Source: Pomphorhynchus laevis (lineage: Eukaryota > Acanthocephala > Palaeacanthocephala > Echinorhynchida > Pomphorhynchidae). From it: a stretch of 64,000 nucleotides of DNA. A program made the translations under genes and the position numbers. The notes below the pieces were generated by a model that was given only the letters and a program-made list of their open reading frames with translations, had not been told where the DNA came from and did not search any database. Below are positions 54,101-60,100 of this stretch, in pieces (positions within the stretch are counted from its first letter, which is position 1; each line of letters begins with the position of its first letter). Location of the stretch: positions 1-64,000 of the forward strand of contig WNNJ02001637.1 in assembly GCA_012934845.2 (NCBI GenBank), written 5' to 3'.

Positions 54101-57100
54101 TGATACAACGTCTGTTATTTATCAGTCAATTCATAAAAATTGACTTTTATTTTAAATTTTAATAGTAAATTTTGTCGTTATATAAATATAAATTGTATAA
54201 AATCTTATATAATTATTTATTATTTAAATTAATTATCTCACGAGTGTTTATTTTTGATACAGCTTGGTATGGGCATAATGATCGATTTTAATAAACTCAA
54301 TTTTTAATTGCTTTTTGTTAAAAATGAATTTCATCTAAAAAAATTAATTTATTTTATTTAATTTCCCTAAAATGTTTTGATGTGTGATTCGATCGCTCTT
54401 ATTCTAGGTGATAGCTTTGACTAAGAAACTTATATTTTTCGGATGCTACGATTTTCGCGAACTGTTACATCTTAGTAAAACACTTCTTGGATTGTTAACT
54501 TTAAATCGGTCGATATCAAGTCCACATGAAAAGCTTGAAAATGGTACCTGGATTCGTGTGATTTATAATAATTTTTATAAGTTATTTCAATATTTTTAAG
54601 ATATTTTTTATGTGATAAAACTTAAATAGTATACTTTAATATAGTATTTCGATAGAATATATCAATAGATATAGAATAGATACAATATATACAATATATA
54701 AATTGTATATATTTAATAGTATACTTTAGCCGAACGTGTACTTTACATAATTGAGTGTCTTAAAATTAATATAATTTGCACTTACAAATACAATTTTTTA
54801 TAGTTTTATAAATTTACAAGAACGAATAAATTAGGTTATTTCCAATAATTCTTTATCAATAATGGAGCATTATTAATGATGATCATCATTGATAATGTTC
54901 ATCATCATTATTGATGATGATCAATAGCCTAATCGGATAAAGTCATATTATGTTATCAGGTTTCGGTAACTAAAATAATCTTAAGAAGAATAGGTCCATT
55001 ATTCCTCTTAAAAATATATAGGAATAAGGACCGAAAGTATACTCTGTATAAGTGGTAATCAGATATAAATAATTGACCATGCGCAAACTTAATTGACCTT
55101 AATTGGTGAAGGTCAATTTTGTTTAATCTATTCATTTATAAATTAATTAAAATGATATTAATTATTAACAATAAAATTATTTAATTATTTAATGCTTTGC
55201 AAAATGGAAGATCCTATACTTTTAACAGAGAGATAATTATTAACGATGACAACTTACAAGTAGGTTGATTATTCATCGTTTAGAAAATGATGAGTAGCTA
55301 AACTCTCCGGTTTAAAAAACGTATTCTAATGTGAATTAGAGGTCATCAAGAAAAACTGCTATGTAATCAGGTTTCGGCCACTGTTCCTTAACCCAGCATA
55401 GCTTAGGTTTATATATAGTGCTTTTACAAATATTGCAAAGTAATCGAAATTAATACAGGTATAAAATACTATTTCAGTGTTAATTCTACAATAGAATTTT
55501 TAGAACACAAAAGGAATAAATTTTCAGAATATAAATACGTACGATTTTAGTACTTTTTATTCAAATCTAGATTTAACAGATATTAAAGATGCATTAGAAA
55601 ACTTAATTATTCTTATATTCGGAAAAAGATATACATATATATGTTATAATATCTATAATGTATATCTAAAAAAAATTACGTCATCAAGTAAATATAAATA
55701 TATGGATAAAATTGAATTAATAGAATCCTTAAATATTTTAATAAATCAATATTTTAATAAATCCAATAGGCGGTAATAGTAGCCCAATTATAGCTGACTT
55801 ATTTAATAAGTAAATAGTAGCATAATTATAGCTGATGTATTTTACGCTTTATGGAATATGAATTTGTTTATAACTGTTTAAAAAAATAAATCTAAATTAC
55901 ATAACGATATGAAATATGTTTTGATATATTTATGATATATATGCATTTAACTCTAATAATTTTTGATCAATAAGCGAACAAATTTATCAATTTAGCATTT
56001 TTCTTAAAAACATATATTGATGGTATAGAAGATATATATATCAACATCAATTTAACCTATTATTAATTTATATCGTAAATATTACATATTTAAATTTACA
56101 AGAAACATTTTTACATGAGCATTCATGCATACCTTATAATATAAGATATAATACATTAAATAATGAAATTTTAAGAATTGCAACAATATGTAACAATATT
56201 GGCTTTCTTCAAAATCATTCAAATAGTTAAATAGATGCATATTTATTCTAGGTTACTATAAAAATATCATCAAACAGAAAATAGTAATATATTTAAATCA
56301 ACACAATAATAAAAAAATAAATTTAAAATAAATAGCTGAAACTTTTTATGAGTGAATAATAAATAATATACTTTGTATTAGAATAATATTTTATATAATC
56401 AAATTTAATAAGAGTAAATACGTCATTAGCGCGTATTTGGCCCCGTTGATATGTTGGGTCGATAAATTGAGGCCGAAACCTGATAGCATAGCCATTCCTC
56501 TTGGTGATCTTTAATCATTATTCTGATACAACGTCTCCTATTTATTAGTCAATTCATAAAAGTGGATTTTTATTTTAAATTTCAATTTTTTATTTTAGCT
56601 CGATTTAAGTTACATAAAATCTGAAACAATTATTTATAATTATTTATTATCTAATTTTATTATTTTTATTTATTTGTTTTTAGTTATTTTTTATTTAAAT
56701 AGATTTGTTTAATAGTTCGAATATTTAATGCATTTAATAAATATTTATAAATATTTACTGCATTTTATACATTAAAAGTATTACGAATATGCAACGACCA
56801 ATGCCATAATTGGATAGTATTTTATTCTACTCTATGTTATTGAGGTCTGGTAAAACATTTTTTAAATAAATGTCAAAACAGATTGTACACAGTATCGACA
56901 TGAAAACGGATATTTTGCTTGTCTATATGAGCTTACGGGAATAAGGAAATGTTAGTTGAAACTTATCTAATACTTTTCTTTAATTAACTTTATTAATCTT
57001 TATTAAAAAAAATAATTTATTTAATCTTGATTTATTTATTATTTATAATATCAATATTTATTAAAATTTATAAATTTATTAAATCTTGATGTATTTATGA

Positions 57101-60100
57101 TTTATTAAATCGAAATTTATTAAATCTTAATCTAATAAATCTTGATTTATTTATAATTTATTTTTTAGACATAATTTATTTATGTTTTAAACGTCATTAA
57201 GAGATTTATTATGGTTGCGTTGATATAATCAATATTGTTAGACGCTGAAATATTAAGGTAGATAAATGCAATCAATAATGAATAATGTTTTATTTTGTTT
57301 CCATTTTTACAGTCAATTTTACTGAAGTCATTATGTCATTTAGATTCAGAGTTAGCTAAAAAATCAGTGTTTGCTTCTTCGAAAGTTGTTGAAACTGAAG
57401 TTGTTAGCGATTTAGCAAACAAAATACGTATGAATATTATGTCCATTATTGAGGTATCAATTTTCTAAACTATTTCGGGATTTAATTAAATATGATATTT
57501 AGCTTATAATGGATATAAGACTGGATTTTTATCTTTCCTGGATGCTGTCAGGATTTAAGCAAATTTGTATTCGGAGAAATGGTAATTTTTAGGTTTAAAA
57601 TAGCTTATAATTATTGCAATCAAGTATCGATTCATTCAATGTGCTCTAATTTGCAAAGCTAGTTTATTGGCCCTTTCTTTTAGTTTTATTTACCCTTTCT
57701 TTATTTTTATTGGCCCTTTCTTTTAGTTTTATTTGCCCTTTCTTTTAGTTTTATTGGCCCTTTCTTTTAGTTTTATTGATCATTTCTTTCAGTTTTATTG
57801 GCCTTTTTAGTTTTATTGACCTTTTCCAGTTTTTATTGACCCTTTCTTTCAGTTTTATTGGCTCATTAAAAATGTATGAAAAATTTAATCCATAAATTAA
57901 AGAAATATTTTTTAAACATTTTATTTTTACTATTGTGAATATTGCATACACGAGCCATTATTCTTAACTGGTCGGTTTGATATTATCCTCGTGTGGTTGT
58001 TTGAATCCTATCAGCATCACTGTACACTACAATCAGCGTGGGTGGACCTCATCAGCAGTGAGCCCACGCCTACATTTCGTGTTTCGGTCCTTTTACTGCT
58101 TCTGCTGATTCCTTGTCGCCGAAATGCTTGTTTATATTTGGCTTATATACCAAATTACACAATTAATGTGTTCTATATTTGGTGTGGGCGGTAACTAATA
58201 TTCACAATTCGAATCCACCACACACCGATTTTTTATTCTGTTCTTATACGAAATGTTCACTGGACAGTAAACCGTAAGCTGTCTTTTTACTATTGTGAAT
58301 ATTGCATACACGAGCCATTATTCTTAACTGGTCGGTTTGATATTATCCTCGTGTGGTTGTTTGAATCCTATCAGCATCACTGTACACTACAATCAGCGTG
58401 GGTGGACCTCATCAGCAGTGAGCCTACGCCTACATTTCGTGTTTCGGTCCTTTTACTGCTTATGCTGATTCCTTGTCGCCGAAATGCTGGTTTATATTTG
58501 GCTTATATACCAAATTACACATTTAATTTTTAAATAAAATCAAGACGTTCCATTGATTCTTTAACCCATATACGCATATGATCAAAGTAACCCACCATTA
58601 TAAAATCTCAATTTCTGAGAGCTTCATCAATTATATTGATAAGTATCTTTATATTAGATAAAACTGCTCTTTTTCCAACCCTTGATTTCAAACACCAAAA
58701 GAACTTTTCAATTGGGATCAATTGAGATAATTAAGGCGTTAGAAACTTAAGTATGTAGTTTTTCCTTGAGAATGCTTCTTTTACTTCTGCTGTCTTATGG
58801 ATCAAATCATTATAAATTGCAATGTATTTTCGATTTCCAGAGGGTAATGAAAGCAATTTATGTTCTATAAACTCGAACAAAGGAAGACAAGGAACAAAGG
58901 AAGACAAGACAGACGATTAGTAGAAGCTTAATTGAATGCTTTTAAGCCATTCAATTTTTAAATGATGGTTTAGGTAATGATGTTTCCTTGATCATCATCA
59001 ATGCTTCTAAATCAGCATTGAAACGACTTTACAAGAGGTATACCAACAGGGAGTTTTTGGATTTAAACACATTCAAATCAGCACCGGAGAAAAGAATTGC
59101 TAAAACTAAAGATTTCAATTTTGAAAAAAAACATTATTGCTTCCGAAATAGGTTTAAATCCCCGCATAAGCCTTAAATCCATATGTGAAAAACTTAATGA
59201 ACATAGCTCTGGAGGTGCTTATTCCCCATCAACAGCATCAAGAATAATTAAAAAGATGGATTATACCAGAAAGACCTTAACATTGGTTCCCATAAATAGG
59301 AATAGTAATACAAACAAGGAGGTGAGGTTACAATATGGTTCGTTGGTGTTGAAAATAAACGATAAACAGTTGATATTCTTAGATGATACTGGTTTTAATT
59401 TACACTTATACAAGAGAATGGGATATTCACTTAATTATACTAAATGTAACATAAATGTATTATGATTTTTTATTACTACATTTTGAATTGACATTATCTA
59501 TGAATTAACGAATTGAGTAATCAGATTGACGTAATTCCTAAATACGTGATATTTTATATATGCCTAATTTAATTTATCATAAAGAGTTAATTCTTTTACT
59601 TTTACTGCAAATCATATTATTTTAATGTAATGTAATATTTTCTAATCTAATTACAAAAATAAATGCTGATTAATGTAAATGTTCTATATGCCATAGTTGT
59701 CTAGTTGATCCTTAATATTACACGAAATATTGTATATTTTTATGTCACTAATATTAATTGAACTGATGTTTCTAGTCTGATATGATATGCAGCGTTATCC
59801 ATATTAAAAAAGCGCTATGGAAATATTATTATATTATGTTATAATGTAATGTTTACTAATATTTAGTAATAATATCATGTATGCTATAATGTGTAATCTC
59901 TGTGTTTAAGAAAGGCTCGTAACAAAGCGGCAGTGTTTTGATTTTATTAATATAAAATATATAATTATATAATTATTTTATAATATTTAATTTATATTAA
60001 TATATTACAACAAATAATATATTTGAAGTATGTCGACATGTAAATACTCTAACGTCAATTTTAAGAAATTATATTTCATGTCCCAATTTTTATTAACACC

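Larger units (their letters stand above)
57926..58530 (-). repeat. Tandem pair of family A repeats (360-bp period)
   Basis: Unit 1 begins ACTATTGTGAATATTGCATA (57926); the same sequence restarts 360 bp later (58286). Both hold GGTCGGTTTGATATTATCCT, the hammerhead-like motif and TTTATATTTGGCTTATATAC. The 360-bp monomer includes about 100 bp (58190-58285) not repeated after unit 2. Confidence 0.8.

Noticed and set aside
57751-57951. Lys-rich minus-strand frame
   Set aside because: It is the translation of the 22-bp minisatellite.
57991-58533. Two near-identical + frames ([10 protein letters not shown]...)
   Set aside because: They are chance readings of the 360-bp tandem repeat with the ribozyme-like motif.
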